The notes beneath the pieces were generated by a model. It saw only the letters and a list, made by a program, of their open reading frames with translations, did no database searches and had not been told where the DNA came from. A stretch of DNA of 64,000 nt from a bacterium YEK0313 (GTDB lineage Bacteria; Pseudomonadota; Alphaproteobacteria; Rhizobiales; Phreatobacteraceae), in assembly GCA_000751295.2 (NCBI GenBank), contig CCMO02000001.1, positions 3,087,501 to 3,151,500 of the forward strand. Reading direction: 5' to 3'. The position numbers and the translations under genes were made by a program. Of this stretch, positions 29,154 through 38,420 are shown in pieces (position 1 is the stretch's first letter; every line of letters starts with the position of its first letter).

Positions 29154-31859
29154 TCATTGCGCCGGCGGGTTGAACCAGTTCGACACGTTCTGCGAGATCG
29201 TGAAATCACCGATCGTGCGCACGTTGAAGCGGAACATGAAGCGGTGCACGTCGCGCGTTTCGAGCGCTCCCGCATTGGTCAGGAAGGCGGCGGCGAAATC
29301 ACGTGCGTAGAAGAAGCCGAACTGCATGGACTCGTCGAGATAGTTCACGCTGAGCGTCAGGCCCTCCACCTTGTTCCGCTCGGTGAGCGGCGTCGAATTG
29401 GTGTAGGAGGCGAGCACGTTCTGCCGTTCGAAGGCGAAGCGGGCGGCCGCATAGACCGTCCAGTTCTCCGCGACCGTATAGGACAGCGCGGCGCCAATGC
29501 TGCTGCGCGGTACCTGGTAGCCGAGCAGAGGCTGGGCCGCGAGATAGGCATAGGTGCCGGTCAGGGCGAAATTGCCGAACCGTCCGGTCGCCTCCAGTTC
29601 GCCGCGCTGCACCGCGAGGGTCCGCTCGTCGAACCGGCCGCTCGCACGGAACCGGAAATCGCGGTTCATCTGGTAGGTGATGCTGCCGACATAGTCGGAG
29701 CGCGGCTTGTCGAGCCCGGAATTGGCGCCCGTGCCGGCAATGTCGTAAACGCCGACGGGAATGCCGGTATAGGAGCCAGACGTGCCGTAGAGCGGATTGC
29801 CGGGAATGTCCGGCGCGCCGAAGGCGAACGAATTCAGGCCGAAAATGCTGACCGACTGGCCGAACAGCACGTTGACGAACGAGCCGTTGATGAAGCGGTG
29901 CGTGATGTTGAGGCCATAATTGACCCGGCCGCCGCCCTCGATCCGGTCCCAGCCGGAGAACTTGTTGGTCGAGAACAGGCTGGAATCGTCGAAGACCAGG
30001 CTCTGCGAATCCTCGTTGGGCAGGCGGCCGATCAGCGTTTCGCTCGGCCGTACGATGACCTGGACGATCGGTTCGATCGTGGTGGTGCCGAACTGGTTCG
30101 CCGAGATGAACGGGTAGCGATAGGTCATGCCGACCATCGGCATGAAGCGCGTCTGGGTCTGGCCACTGCCGGCGACGAGATTGTTGAACGAGCCGAGCAC
30201 CTGGCCGCCGTCGCGCAACTGGTAGGCGGCGACGTCGCCGCGCACCGACATGAAGGGTTCCCAGACCTGGCCGAGTGCGTCGATGATGCGCCGCCGCCAG
30301 GCGACTTCCAGCGAGGCGCGCGTATAGGTGCCGTCGATGCCATTGACCAGGCAGTTCGACGGCAGCAGCATGTTGGCCCCCGCCTTCGGCAGGGCCGAGA
30401 AGCAGGTGATCGGCGTCAGCGGGTCCCGGATCGACAGATCCGCCGCTTCGCGCGTCAGGCTCGTGACATTGGTGCGCCAGGAGAACTCGCCGCCGAACAC
30501 GCCCTGATCGAGCACGCGGAAATAGTCGAGCACCGGATGGGTGGTCGGCAGCACCTTGTTGTCGACGTCGACGGCGGTGATGCCGACATAACGCGTCGCG
30601 GACAGATCGAACCAGCTGCGTTCGCCCTGGCCGCGCAGCCAGACACGCGAATTGGCCTCGGTCTGGTTCGGCAGCGCCAGCGAGTAGTCGCGCAGGAACG
30701 CGGTGTCCGACATCAGGTTCAGGTCCCAGCCGAACGACCAGCGTTCGGTCAGGCGGAACGAGCCCGAGGTTGAGATATAGCCGCGGAAGTTGCGGTTGCC
30801 GACTTCCGGCGTGCCGTCGGAATAGCTGAACACGCCCGGCTGCTGCTGGAAGATGCCGGCGCCACGGATGACATAGCCGCCGCTTTCGAAGCCGTGCCGC
30901 CATTCGGCCAGCGGCATGAAGCCCTGGCGCTGGTAGTAGCGCGGCGAGAACAGCAGGTCGTAGTTCGGTGCGATGTTCCAGAAATAGGGGATCTCGATGC
31001 CCGGGCCGGTGCGGCTCGAACCGCCGATATTGGGCATCAGGAAGCCGGTCGCCTTGCGCACCGACGGGTCAGGCGAGGACATGTAGGGAATATAGGCGAT
31101 CGGCATTCCGAACAGCTCGACGCGGCTGTCGTGGAAATAGATGGTGCGCTCCGATTCCCGGTGGATCAGCCGTTTCGACTTGATCTGCCAGCTCGGCGGA
31201 CGCGACCGGTCGTCGCGGCAGACGTCGCAGGCCGTGTAGGTGGCGCGCTCGAAGGTGGTGACGTCGCCGCCCTCGCGCGTGACATTGGCCGCGCCGATAT
31301 AGCGCCGGTCGGGCGTCTCGATGTTCAGCGAGCGGACGAAGCCGTCGCGGAAGTCCTGGTCGAGCTCCAGGTCCTGGGCATGGGCGATGATGCCCGACGG
31401 TTCGGTGATGCGGACATTGCCGGTCGCCCGCATGCGGTTGGTGCGCCGATCGTAGCTGACCTGATCGGCTTCGATCGTCCGGCCGTCATAATAGATCTGC
31501 ACCCGGCCACGCGCCGAGACGCGGTCGGTCCGCTCGTCATAGACGAGCTGGTTGGCATTCACCTGCATCTGCGCGTTGCGCGACGTCTGGGTGAAGGTCG
31601 GGGCCGGCGATGGCAGCGCGGCGCCGACCGTGTTGCTGCCGGAAGCGGTGGCGGTGGAGCCGGCCGAATAGTGCGAGCCGTCGACACGGGTCGGATCCGG
31701 CACGACGAAACGCTGTTCGGCCGGGCTCTGTTCCTGGGCACGCAGAGGCGCGCACCCGCCCCAGGCGACGACAAGCGCGAGCACGCTCACCGACACATGA
31801 ATGGCGGATCGGGCGATTCGGGTCGACACGACAGGACGTTGGCTGGGTGCGTGACGCAT
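29154..31859 (-). CDS. lptD: LPS-assembly protein LptD
   Basis: A 901-residue outer-membrane protein inserting lipopolysaccharide into the outer leaflet. Signal peptide near residues 17-42; then an OstA/LptA-like periplasmic jellyroll (VNANQLVYDERTDRVSARGR; VSYDRRTNRMRATGNVRI) and a large beta-barrel. ATG 31859 has GGAGGA upstream and overlaps the lptG stop by one base (TGATG). The Cys pair TACDVC near residues 213-216 and the Cys pair near 485-500 could be equivalents of LptD disulfide cysteines. It forms an operon with lptF, lptG and surA. Confidence 0.95.
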   Translation of the reverse strand: MRHAPSQRPVVSTRIARSAIHVSVSVLALVVAWGGCAPLRAQEQSPAEQRFVVPDPTRVDGSHYSAGSTATASGSNTVGAALPSPAPTFTQTSRNAQMQVNANQLVYDERTDRVSARGRVQIYYDGRTIEADQVSYDRRTNRMRATGNVRITEPSGIIAHAQDLELDQDFRDGFVRSLNIETPDRRYIGAANVTREGGDVTTFERATYTACDVCRDDRSRPPSWQIKSKRLIHRESERTIYFHDSRVELFGMPIAYIPYMSSPDPSVRKATGFLMPNIGGSSRTGPGIEIPYFWNIAPNYDLLFSPRYYQRQGFMPLAEWRHGFESGGYVIRGAGIFQQQPGVFSYSDGTPEVGNRNFRGYISTSGSFRLTERWSFGWDLNLMSDTAFLRDYSLALPNQTEANSRVWLRGQGERSWFDLSATRYVGITAVDVDNKVLPTTHPVLDYFRVLDQGVFGGEFSWRTNVTSLTREAADLSIRDPLTPITCFSALPKAGANMLLPSNCLVNGIDGTYTRASLEVAWRRRIIDALGQVWEPFMSVRGDVAAYQLRDGGQVLGSFNNLVAGSGQTQTRFMPMVGMTYRYPFISANQFGTTTIEPIVQVIVRPSETLIGRLPNEDSQSLVFDDSSLFSTNKFSGWDRIEGGGRVNYGLNITHRFINGSFVNVLFGQSVSIFGLNSFAFGAPDIPGNPLYGTSGSYTGIPVGVYDIAGTGANSGLDKPRSDYVGSITYQMNRDFRFRASGRFDERTLAVQRGELEATGRFGNFALTGTYAYLAAQPLLGYQVPRSSIGAALSYTVAENWTVYAAARFAFERQNVLASYTNSTPLTERNKVEGLTLSVNYLDESMQFGFFYARDFAAAFLTNAGALETRDVHRFMFRFNVRTIGDFTISQNVSNWFNPPAQ

Positions 31860-32944
31860 CAGCCATCCTCCTGCTTCAAAAGTACCATAAAACCCATTAA
31901 CGCACCGATGAATGCAGGCGACCACGCCGCGAGCACGGGAGGCACCAGATTGGACCGCCCGAGGTTCCCAGCGAGTTCGGAGCCCACGTAAAGCAAAAAT
32001 CCGGCGACCACGCCACCAAGAATCGTACGGCCGAGGCCGCCGAGGCGCGCGAACCGCAAGGACGCTGCGGCAGCCACCAGCACCATGGCCACCAGAAGCA
32101 GGGGGCGGGCCAGCAGAAGTTGATACTGGAGCTCGAATCTGGCGCTCGGCAGGCCTGACTTGCGCGCGAGGTCGATGAACTGTGGAAGCTCCCAGAACGA
32201 CACCTGCTCCGGCATCACGAAGGCCTGCCGGACCTGCTCGGCGCTGAGCTGCGTCGGCAGGCGATAGGTGTCGTGGTTGTTCGGCTCGGCGTTGACGGGG
32301 GTGATCCGGACCTTGTGCAGCAGCCAGTAGCCGTCGTTGAGGTCGGCCGCCTCGGCGTCGATCCGGCGCTGGAAATGATTGTCGGAGCCGTAGACGAGCG
32401 CGGTGACGCCGGCGAGGCGCCGGCCTCGATCGCTCGCCGAGGCTGCATTGATCACGACCTGGCCGCTGTCGGTCGCCTGGCGCAACCAGAAGTCGTTGCG
32501 CGAATCCGAGCCGTAGGCGCGGCCGAACAGCCGGGATTCGAGCTGCAGGCCGCGCTCGCGGAAGTCGGAGGCGACCGGGTTGTAGATGGTCGCCGCGGCC
32601 ACGCCGATCAGCGCCGCGACCACCAGGGCCGGCGCGAGAAACTGCCAGGCGGAGAGGCCGGCGGCGCGCGCCACCACCAGTTCGAGTTTGCGCGACAGGC
32701 CGAGGAAGCAGAGCATCGCGCCGATCAGCACGGCGAAGGGCAGCACCACCTCGATGAAGGCCGGCACCCGGTAGAGCGCCAGGAGTGCGACGAGCTGGGT
32801 CGGAGCGCGGCTTGAATCCTCGACGCGCCGCAATTGCTCGACGAAATCGACGATCAGCACGAGGCCGAACGTGCCGAAGAACGTGCCGGTGACCGCGCCG
32901 GTGAACTTGCGCGTCATATAGGCGGCGAAGGTCCGGCCGATCAT
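31859..32944 (-). CDS. lptG: LPS export ABC transporter permease LptG
   Basis: A 361-residue YjgP/YjgQ-family permease. It has six membrane helices in two groups of three flanking a periplasmic beta-jellyroll (about residues 130-265). The N-terminus GRTFAAYMTRKFTGAVTGTF is typical of LptG. With LptF and ATPase LptB (not in this window) it extracts LPS from the inner membrane. It overlaps lptF by four bases and lptD by one, so expression is coupled. Confidence 0.94.
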   Translation of the reverse strand: MIGRTFAAYMTRKFTGAVTGTFFGTFGLVLIVDFVEQLRRVEDSSRAPTQLVALLALYRVPAFIEVVLPFAVLIGAMLCFLGLSRKLELVVARAAGLSAWQFLAPALVVAALIGVAAATIYNPVASDFRERGLQLESRLFGRAYGSDSRNDFWLRQATDSGQVVINAASASDRGRRLAGVTALVYGSDNHFQRRIDAEAADLNDGYWLLHKVRITPVNAEPNNHDTYRLPTQLSAEQVRQAFVMPEQVSFWELPQFIDLARKSGLPSARFELQYQLLLARPLLLVAMVLVAAAASLRFARLGGLGRTILGGVVAGFLLYVGSELAGNLGRSNLVPPVLAAWSPAFIGALMGFMVLLKQEDG

Positions 32945-34119
32945 GCCTGGCCCCCGGACGCGAAATGTTTGGCGAAACGTTCCGAGATGCGGTCGGAGAG
33001 GTCGCTGAGGCGATTGCTGAGCGCGACGGGCACGCGCGGCGTGAACCAGCCGAGCGCCATGGCGCCGAACACGACGATGGCGATCAGCGGCACGGCATAG
33101 ACGAGGGGCACCGCGCTCGCGCGTGTCGCGGCCATGCCGGAAACGGCAAAGCCGATGCCGCGCACCGCCGCCATGGCGGTGATCGCGCCGGCGATCGCCG
33201 CGCCACGGCTCTGGCGCGTCGTGCGAGCATGTCCCAGCATGGCGAACGCAATAAACATCATGGCCAGTGGGTAGAGCGGCGCGCTGAACCGGTCGTGCAG
33301 CTCTTGACGGAACCGCCCCTGCCAGCGCTCGAACATCGGGTCGGCAGGATTGGGATTGATCAGTTCCCAGGTGTAGCGTTCCGAAGGTCTATAAATGGTT
33401 TCGGCGGCCTGGGTCAGCTGCGACAGGTCGAAGGCGTAGCGATCGAACACCACGATGGAGGTCGAGCCGTCCTTGACCTCGCGCCGCTGCAGGTTGCCGT
33501 TCTCCAGGACGAAGAAGGTGCCCTGGGGCTGCTCGCTGATGACGCCGCGTTCGGCCACATAGGTCATCTGGAGCGCGGGATCGCGGCTGTCGGAGACGAC
33601 GATGCCGAGCAGGACGCCGCCGGGCGCGCGGTCGCGGATATGGAAGGTCAGGCCGCGGTCGGCCTGGGTGAACTGCCCGGGCCGGACGATGGCGGTGAGC
33701 AGGTTGGCCTGGGCCTGCGTCAGCAACTGCCGGAAATAGCGGATCGAGGAGGGGGTGACGTAGAGCGCCAGCGCCGCCACCGCGACGGACACCGCGACCG
33801 TCAGGATGAGGAAGGGACGCATCAGCCGCGGCGGTGATACGCCGGCGGCCGCCATGACGATCAGCTCGGAATCGCCGTTCAGCTTGTTCAGCGTCTGCAG
33901 GATCGCCATGAACAGCGAGATCGGCGCGATCAGTGTCACCAGCACGGGAATGCCGAGGCTGGTCATCAGGAAGAACAGCGCGATTGTCTGGCCGCTATTG
34001 GTGACGAGGTCGAGCTGGCGCAGAACCTGGGTGATCCACACCACCAGCGTCAGGATGAAGGTGCCGCCAAGGAAGGCGACCGCAGCCTGCCGGAAAATAT
34101 AGCGCTCGAGGGATCCCAT
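32941..34119 (-). CDS. lptF: LPS export ABC transporter permease LptF
   Basis: A 392-residue partner of LptG with the same six-helix plus jellyroll layout. The typical start is MGSLERYIFRQAAVAFLGG, which favours ATG 34119 over a GTG 42 bp upstream whose extension looks non-conserved. The coupling region ILQTLNKLNGDSELIVMAAAG is strongly conserved in the family. It is first in the minus-strand lptF-lptG-lptD-surA-pdxA-rsmA block, divergent from pepA. Confidence 0.94.
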   Translation of the reverse strand: MGSLERYIFRQAAVAFLGGTFILTLVVWITQVLRQLDLVTNSGQTIALFFLMTSLGIPVLVTLIAPISLFMAILQTLNKLNGDSELIVMAAAGVSPPRLMRPFLILTVAVSVAVAALALYVTPSSIRYFRQLLTQAQANLLTAIVRPGQFTQADRGLTFHIRDRAPGGVLLGIVVSDSRDPALQMTYVAERGVISEQPQGTFFVLENGNLQRREVKDGSTSIVVFDRYAFDLSQLTQAAETIYRPSERYTWELINPNPADPMFERWQGRFRQELHDRFSAPLYPLAMMFIAFAMLGHARTTRQSRGAAIAGAITAMAAVRGIGFAVSGMAATRASAVPLVYAVPLIAIVVFGAMALGWFTPRVPVALSNRLSDLSDRISERFAKHFASGGQA

Positions 34120-34310
34120 TTCCGGCCCATGCTCGCGCCCTCCGGGAGAAAGGGGGCGCACGTCTCATGTGAGGGGTTAAGGACGGATCATGGCGACCGC
34201 AAGGTCACGCCGTCCGATTTCGGCCGCGGCGTCTCCCCCGCGCCACAGGCCTGATATCATGCGAAACTGGCGTGCTTGCGCTTGATTCTCACTCCACCCA
34301 GATGTGGTTC

Positions 34311-35807
34311 ATGCCCGATACTCTCAAGATCACCTTCGCACCTTTGTCGAGCCCTGTCTCGGGGCTTGCCGTCATTCTGGTCGGCTCAGACCTGCGGCCG
34401 GGGCCGACTGCATCCGCGCTGCTTGGCCCGGCCGGTGACCTGCTGAAGCGCGCCGCGGCGGCCGACGGCTTCAAGGGCAAGGCCGGCTCCTTTCTCGACA
34501 TCGTCGCGCCGGACAAGCTCGGTCTCGACCGGCTCATCGTGGCCGGATGCGGCAAGCCGGGCGAGGCGGGCGAACTCGATCGCATCAAGCTCGGCGGCAG
34601 CCTGATCGGCCGGCTGCCGGACGCCGCGGGCGAAGCGACCGTCGTCCTGGAGACGGGCGAGGGGGCTCTCAGCGCCGAGGAGGCGGCGGACTTCGCTCTC
34701 GGCCTGCGGCTGCGCTTCTATGCTTTCGACCGCTACAAGACCAAAAGGAAGGACAACGAGGAAGGTCCGCGCAAGCGCCAGATCACGCTTCTGACCGCCG
34801 ACGAGAAGGCCGCCCGCAAGGCGTTCCGCGCCCGCGAGGCCGTGGCCGACGGCGTCGACGTGGCGCGCGACCTCGTCAACGAGCCGCCGAACGTCCTGCA
34901 CCCGCAGGAGTTCGCGCGCCGCGCCGGCGCGCTCGCCGACCTCGGCGTCGAGGTGGAGGTGCTCGGCGAGAAGGAGATGAAGAAGCTCGGCATGGGGGCT
35001 CTGCTCGCCGTCGGCCAGGGCTCGGCCCGCGACAGCCAGCTCGTCGTCATGCAGTGGGAGGGCGGCAAGGACGGCGAAGCGCCGCTCGCCTTCATCGGCA
35101 AGGGCGTGTGCTTCGACACCGGCGGCATTTCGCTCAAGCCCGGCGAGGGCATGCAGGACATGAAGGGCGACATGGGCGGCGCCGCAGCCGTGGTCGGCCT
35201 CATGCACGCGCTCGCCGCCCGCAAGGCCAAGGTCAATGCCGTCGGCCTCATCGGCCTCGTCGAGAACATGCCCGACGGCAGCGCCTACCGGCCCGGCGAC
35301 ATTCTCACCTCCATGTCCGGCCAGACCATCGAGATCATCAATACCGACGCGGAAGGGCGGCTCGTGCTGGCCGATCTCCTCTGGTACGCCAAGGACCGCT
35401 TCAAGCCGAAATTCATGATCAACCTGGCGACCCTGACCGGGGCCATCATGGTGGCGCTCGGCCAGGAACATGCCGGCCTGTTCTCCAACGACGATGCGCT
35501 GGCCACGGCCCTCGGCAAGGCCGGGTTGGAGACCGGCGAGAAGGTCTGGCGCATGCCGCTGACGGCCGAATACGACAAGCTGATCGACAGCCAGTTCGCC
35601 GACATGAAGAACACCGGCGGCCGCCAGGCCGGCGCCATCACCGCGGCCCAGTTCCTTCAGCGCTTCGTCGACACGACGCCCTGGGCCCATCTGGATGTCG
35701 CGGGCACGGCGATGAATTCGGTGAAGTCCGACCTCAACCGCTCCTGGGGGGGCGGCTGGGGCGTCCGCCTGCTCGACCGGCTGGTGCGCGACCGCCACGA
35801 GGATTGA
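34311..35807 (+). CDS. pepA: leucyl aminopeptidase (M17)
   Basis: A 498-residue di-metal cytosolic aminopeptidase. The catalytic domain carries GKGVCFDTGGISLKP, MKGDMGGAA and the M17 signature NTDAEGRLVLADLL, with the metal-binding Asp and Glu intact. The N-terminal macro-like domain is present. ATG 34311 is chosen because the preceding residues are not conserved; the Shine-Dalgarno is weak, so 34302 is possible. In E. coli PepA also binds DNA in Xer recombination. It is followed by holC, as in many proteobacteria. Confidence 0.96.
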   Translation: MPDTLKITFAPLSSPVSGLAVILVGSDLRPGPTASALLGPAGDLLKRAAAADGFKGKAGSFLDIVAPDKLGLDRLIVAGCGKPGEAGELDRIKLGGSLIGRLPDAAGEATVVLETGEGALSAEEAADFALGLRLRFYAFDRYKTKRKDNEEGPRKRQITLLTADEKAARKAFRAREAVADGVDVARDLVNEPPNVLHPQEFARRAGALADLGVEVEVLGEKEMKKLGMGALLAVGQGSARDSQLVVMQWEGGKDGEAPLAFIGKGVCFDTGGISLKPGEGMQDMKGDMGGAAAVVGLMHALAARKAKVNAVGLIGLVENMPDGSAYRPGDILTSMSGQTIEIINTDAEGRLVLADLLWYAKDRFKPKFMINLATLTGAIMVALGQEHAGLFSNDDALATALGKAGLETGEKVWRMPLTAEYDKLIDSQFADMKNTGGRQAGAITAAQFLQRFVDTTPWAHLDVAGTAMNSVKSDLNRSWGGGWGVRLLDRLVRDRHED

Positions 35808-35931
35808 CGCGCCGGCTTGGGTGCAGTGCGGCATTTTTGGCCGCGGGCCATGTCGCGGCGGTGGGTCATCTCCGCCGCGCCAAGGGTTATGATGCCGCGC
35901 GCAATCCTTGGTGCCGAGCCCTGATCCGACC

Positions 35932-36384
35932 GTGACCGACGTCCTCTTCTATCACCTGCAGAACCAGCCGCTCGAGCGGGTCCTGCCGGCCCTGCTCGAG
36001 AAATCGCTCGAGCGCGGCTGGAAGGTGGTCGTCGAGGCGTCCTCGCCCGAGCGCGTCGAGGCGCTCGACAGCCTGCTCTGGACCTATTCCGACGAGAGCT
36101 TCCTGGCCCACGGCACCGACCGCGAGGCCGATGCTGCGCTGCAACCGATCCTGATCACCACGCGGCGGGATCGCCCGAACGGGGCCAGCATCCGCTTCCT
36201 GGTCGACGGCGCCGCCCTGCCGGAGGACGGCGCGAGCTACGAGCGCCTGGTCCTGATGTTCGACGGCAATGATCCCGATGCCGTCGACCACGCCCGCCAG
36301 CAATGGCGCGAGGCGAAGGCGGGCGGCCATGCCTGCACCTACTGGCAGCAGAATGCGGCGGGCCGCTGGGAGAAGAAGGCGTGA
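35932..36384 (+). CDS. holC: DNA polymerase III chi subunit
   Basis: A 150-residue subunit of the clamp-loader complex linking the polymerase to SSB. It has the HolC N-terminus VTDVLFYHLQNQPLERVLP from GTG 35932, and the conserved segments ALDSLLWTYSDESFLAHG and LVLMFDG. Size matches the family. Its last codon overlaps the GTG start of the MFS gene (GTGA), so the two are translationally coupled. Confidence 0.93.
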   Translation: MTDVLFYHLQNQPLERVLPALLEKSLERGWKVVVEASSPERVEALDSLLWTYSDESFLAHGTDREADAALQPILITTRRDRPNGASIRFLVDGAALPEDGASYERLVLMFDGNDPDAVDHARQQWREAKAGGHACTYWQQNAAGRWEKKA

Positions 36385-37553
36385 CCGGTCTTGCGTCGCT
36401 GACGCCACCGGGATTCGTCGATGAGAAGGCCCGCTCCGAATTCGTCCGGCTCGCGGCGATCATCTTCCTCACCGCCATGACCAATCAGCAGGCGGTGATC
36501 CTGGCGGTGGTCTGGCAGGAGGCCGGCTTCAGTCACGCCGATATCGGCGTTCTGCTTGGGGTCTACGGAGTGCCGCTGGTGCTGGCGAGCCTGTTCTCCG
36601 GCGCGGTCGCCAACCGTTTCGGCCTGCTCAACACGGTCAGGCTGGGCGCGATCCTGACCACGTTCGGCCTGCTCAGCCTTTACGCGACCCATGCATCCTT
36701 CGCCGGCTCATTTGCCTCGCGCATCCTTCAAGGGGCCGGTTTCGCGCTGTTTCATGCCCCGGTCATGACCTACGGCACGACCCGGCTGACCCAGGACCGT
36801 TTCATCCAGCTTTTCGGCCTGCTGTCGGCCATGGCGCCCTTGCCCTATGCCTTCGGGCCGGTGGTCGCGGAATATCTGTTCCACACCTTCGGCCCGCATG
36901 CCTTCTTTCTGGCCGGCTCGGTTCCGGGACTCGTCGCCTTGCCGCTGCTCTGGACGCTGCGCCCGATCGAAAAGGCCGCGCCAGAGGTCGGCGGCATGCG
37001 CTCGCTCTTCGCTTCCGGCCGGATCGTCCTGCCGATGATCGCGGCCTGCGTGTTCGGCGCCATGTTCGGTTTCGTCAGCGCCTTCATGGCGCCGGTCATG
37101 CTCGAGCGGGGCCTGTCGATCGGCGGCTTCTTCACGAGCTTCACGCTGTCGATCTTCGTCGTCCGCCTCGGCCTGCTCGGACCGCTCGAAACCATCGATC
37201 GCCGGCTGGTGGTGGCGGGTGGCGGCATCGTGCTTGGCCTCGGCCTGACGCTGGCGGCGCTTGCCACCAACCTGCCGATGGCGATCGCCGCCGGCGCGGT
37301 GTTCGGCCTCGGCCATTCCATCGGCTTTCCGGTGCTCTCGGCCTGGATCTGCGACGGCGTGCCGCCGGAGGCGCGGGCGACACCGCTCGCTCTGTTCAAC
37401 GCCACCTTTTTCGCCGCGATCTATCTCGTGGCCCTGCCGGCGAGCCTGGCCATTGCCCGGTTCGGCTATCCGCCGGTGATGATCGCGACGGCCAGCACCG
37501 GCCTCGTCCTGGCGGTTTTCTTGGTCGTGGCCTGGGACCGCCGGATGCGCTAG
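36381..37553 (+). CDS. MFS transporter
   Basis: A 390-residue major facilitator protein with about 12 hydrophobic helices. It has a typical loop 2-3 (SGAVANRFGLLNTVRLGAI) and a C-terminal half resembling drug/efflux members. GTG 36381 overlaps the holC stop codon; a reading from further upstream would be antisense noise. Substrate unknown. Coupling to a replication gene is probably just compact gene packing. Confidence 0.88.
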   Translation: MTGLASLTPPGFVDEKARSEFVRLAAIIFLTAMTNQQAVILAVVWQEAGFSHADIGVLLGVYGVPLVLASLFSGAVANRFGLLNTVRLGAILTTFGLLSLYATHASFAGSFASRILQGAGFALFHAPVMTYGTTRLTQDRFIQLFGLLSAMAPLPYAFGPVVAEYLFHTFGPHAFFLAGSVPGLVALPLLWTLRPIEKAAPEVGGMRSLFASGRIVLPMIAACVFGAMFGFVSAFMAPVMLERGLSIGGFFTSFTLSIFVVRLGLLGPLETIDRRLVVAGGGIVLGLGLTLAALATNLPMAIAAGAVFGLGHSIGFPVLSAWICDGVPPEARATPLALFNATFFAAIYLVALPASLAIARFGYPPVMIATASTGLVLAVFLVVAWDRRMR

Positions 37554-37625
37554 GACCTCCCGCTCGGCCGCCGCAGGGCCATTCGCTGTCGGTTGCGGCG
37601 GCGCCAACCCGTTGGGGCGCCGTTC

Positions 37626-38306
37626 ATGAGACCTGCCGATCGGCTTTTCCAGATCATCCAGATCCTGCGGCGCAGCCGCCAGCCGATGACCGCCGAAGCC
37701 ATCGCGGCGGAGATCGAGACCTCCAAGCGGACGGTCTACCGGGATATCGCAACCCTCATCGGCCAGCGCGTGCCGATCCGCGGCGAGGCGGGCCTCGGCT
37801 ATGTCCTCGAGGGCGGCTTCGACCTGCCGCCGCTCATGCTGTCCCCGCTGGAGGTCGAGGCCGCCGCGCTCGGCGCGCAATGGGTCAGCCAGCGCGGCGA
37901 TCCGGAACTGGCCCGGGCGGCGGAGGATCTGATCGCCAAGATTGCGGCCATTGTCCCGGAACCGCTGCGCGCCTACGCGCTGGATCCGGTCGGCCGGACA
38001 CCGCCGGCCTGGGCCGCCGTGCCCGATGCGATCGACATGACGGAGGTTCGTGCCGCCATCCATGCCGGACGCAAGATCAGCCTTTCCTATGGCGACGAGC
38101 ACGGCCGGGTCAGCGAGCGCATCGTCTGGCCGGTGGCGATCGGCTATTTCGACACGGCGAGACATCTCGTCGCCTGGTGCGAGACGCGCCGGGACTTCCG
38201 CAATTTCCGCACCGACCGGGTGCGCGCGGCCGTCTTCCTCGAGGAGCGTTATCCCGAGCGCCCGGCACGGTTGCGGGCGCGCTGGGTCAGGACATTGGGG
38301 GCGTGA
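37626..38306 (+). CDS. YafY-type HTH (DeoR-like) + WYL transcriptional regulator
   Basis: A 226-residue regulator. The N-terminal HTH_11 domain is RPADRLFQIIQILRRSRQPM to SKRTVYRDIATL (residues 2-45). A WYL ligand-binding domain follows, with ISLSYGDEHGRVSERIVWPV and a C-terminal segment ending FLEERYPERP. WYL proteins respond to nucleic-acid or metabolite ligands; the ligand is unknown. It lies 72 bp after the MFS gene on the same strand and may control it. Confidence 0.9.
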   Translation: MRPADRLFQIIQILRRSRQPMTAEAIAAEIETSKRTVYRDIATLIGQRVPIRGEAGLGYVLEGGFDLPPLMLSPLEVEAAALGAQWVSQRGDPELARAAEDLIAKIAAIVPEPLRAYALDPVGRTPPAWAAVPDAIDMTEVRAAIHAGRKISLSYGDEHGRVSERIVWPVAIGYFDTARHLVAWCETRRDFRNFRTDRVRAAVFLEERYPERPARLRARWVRTLGA

Positions 38307-38420
38307 CAGCCTGTCCGTTTCGATCGCAGGCATGTCGGGGCTGCGCCAGGGTGCGCGAGAAAACCCGTCCAAGGCGTTGATATAACGGTGGATGGCGGCA
38401 GTGCCAGAATGCGTGGCGCG

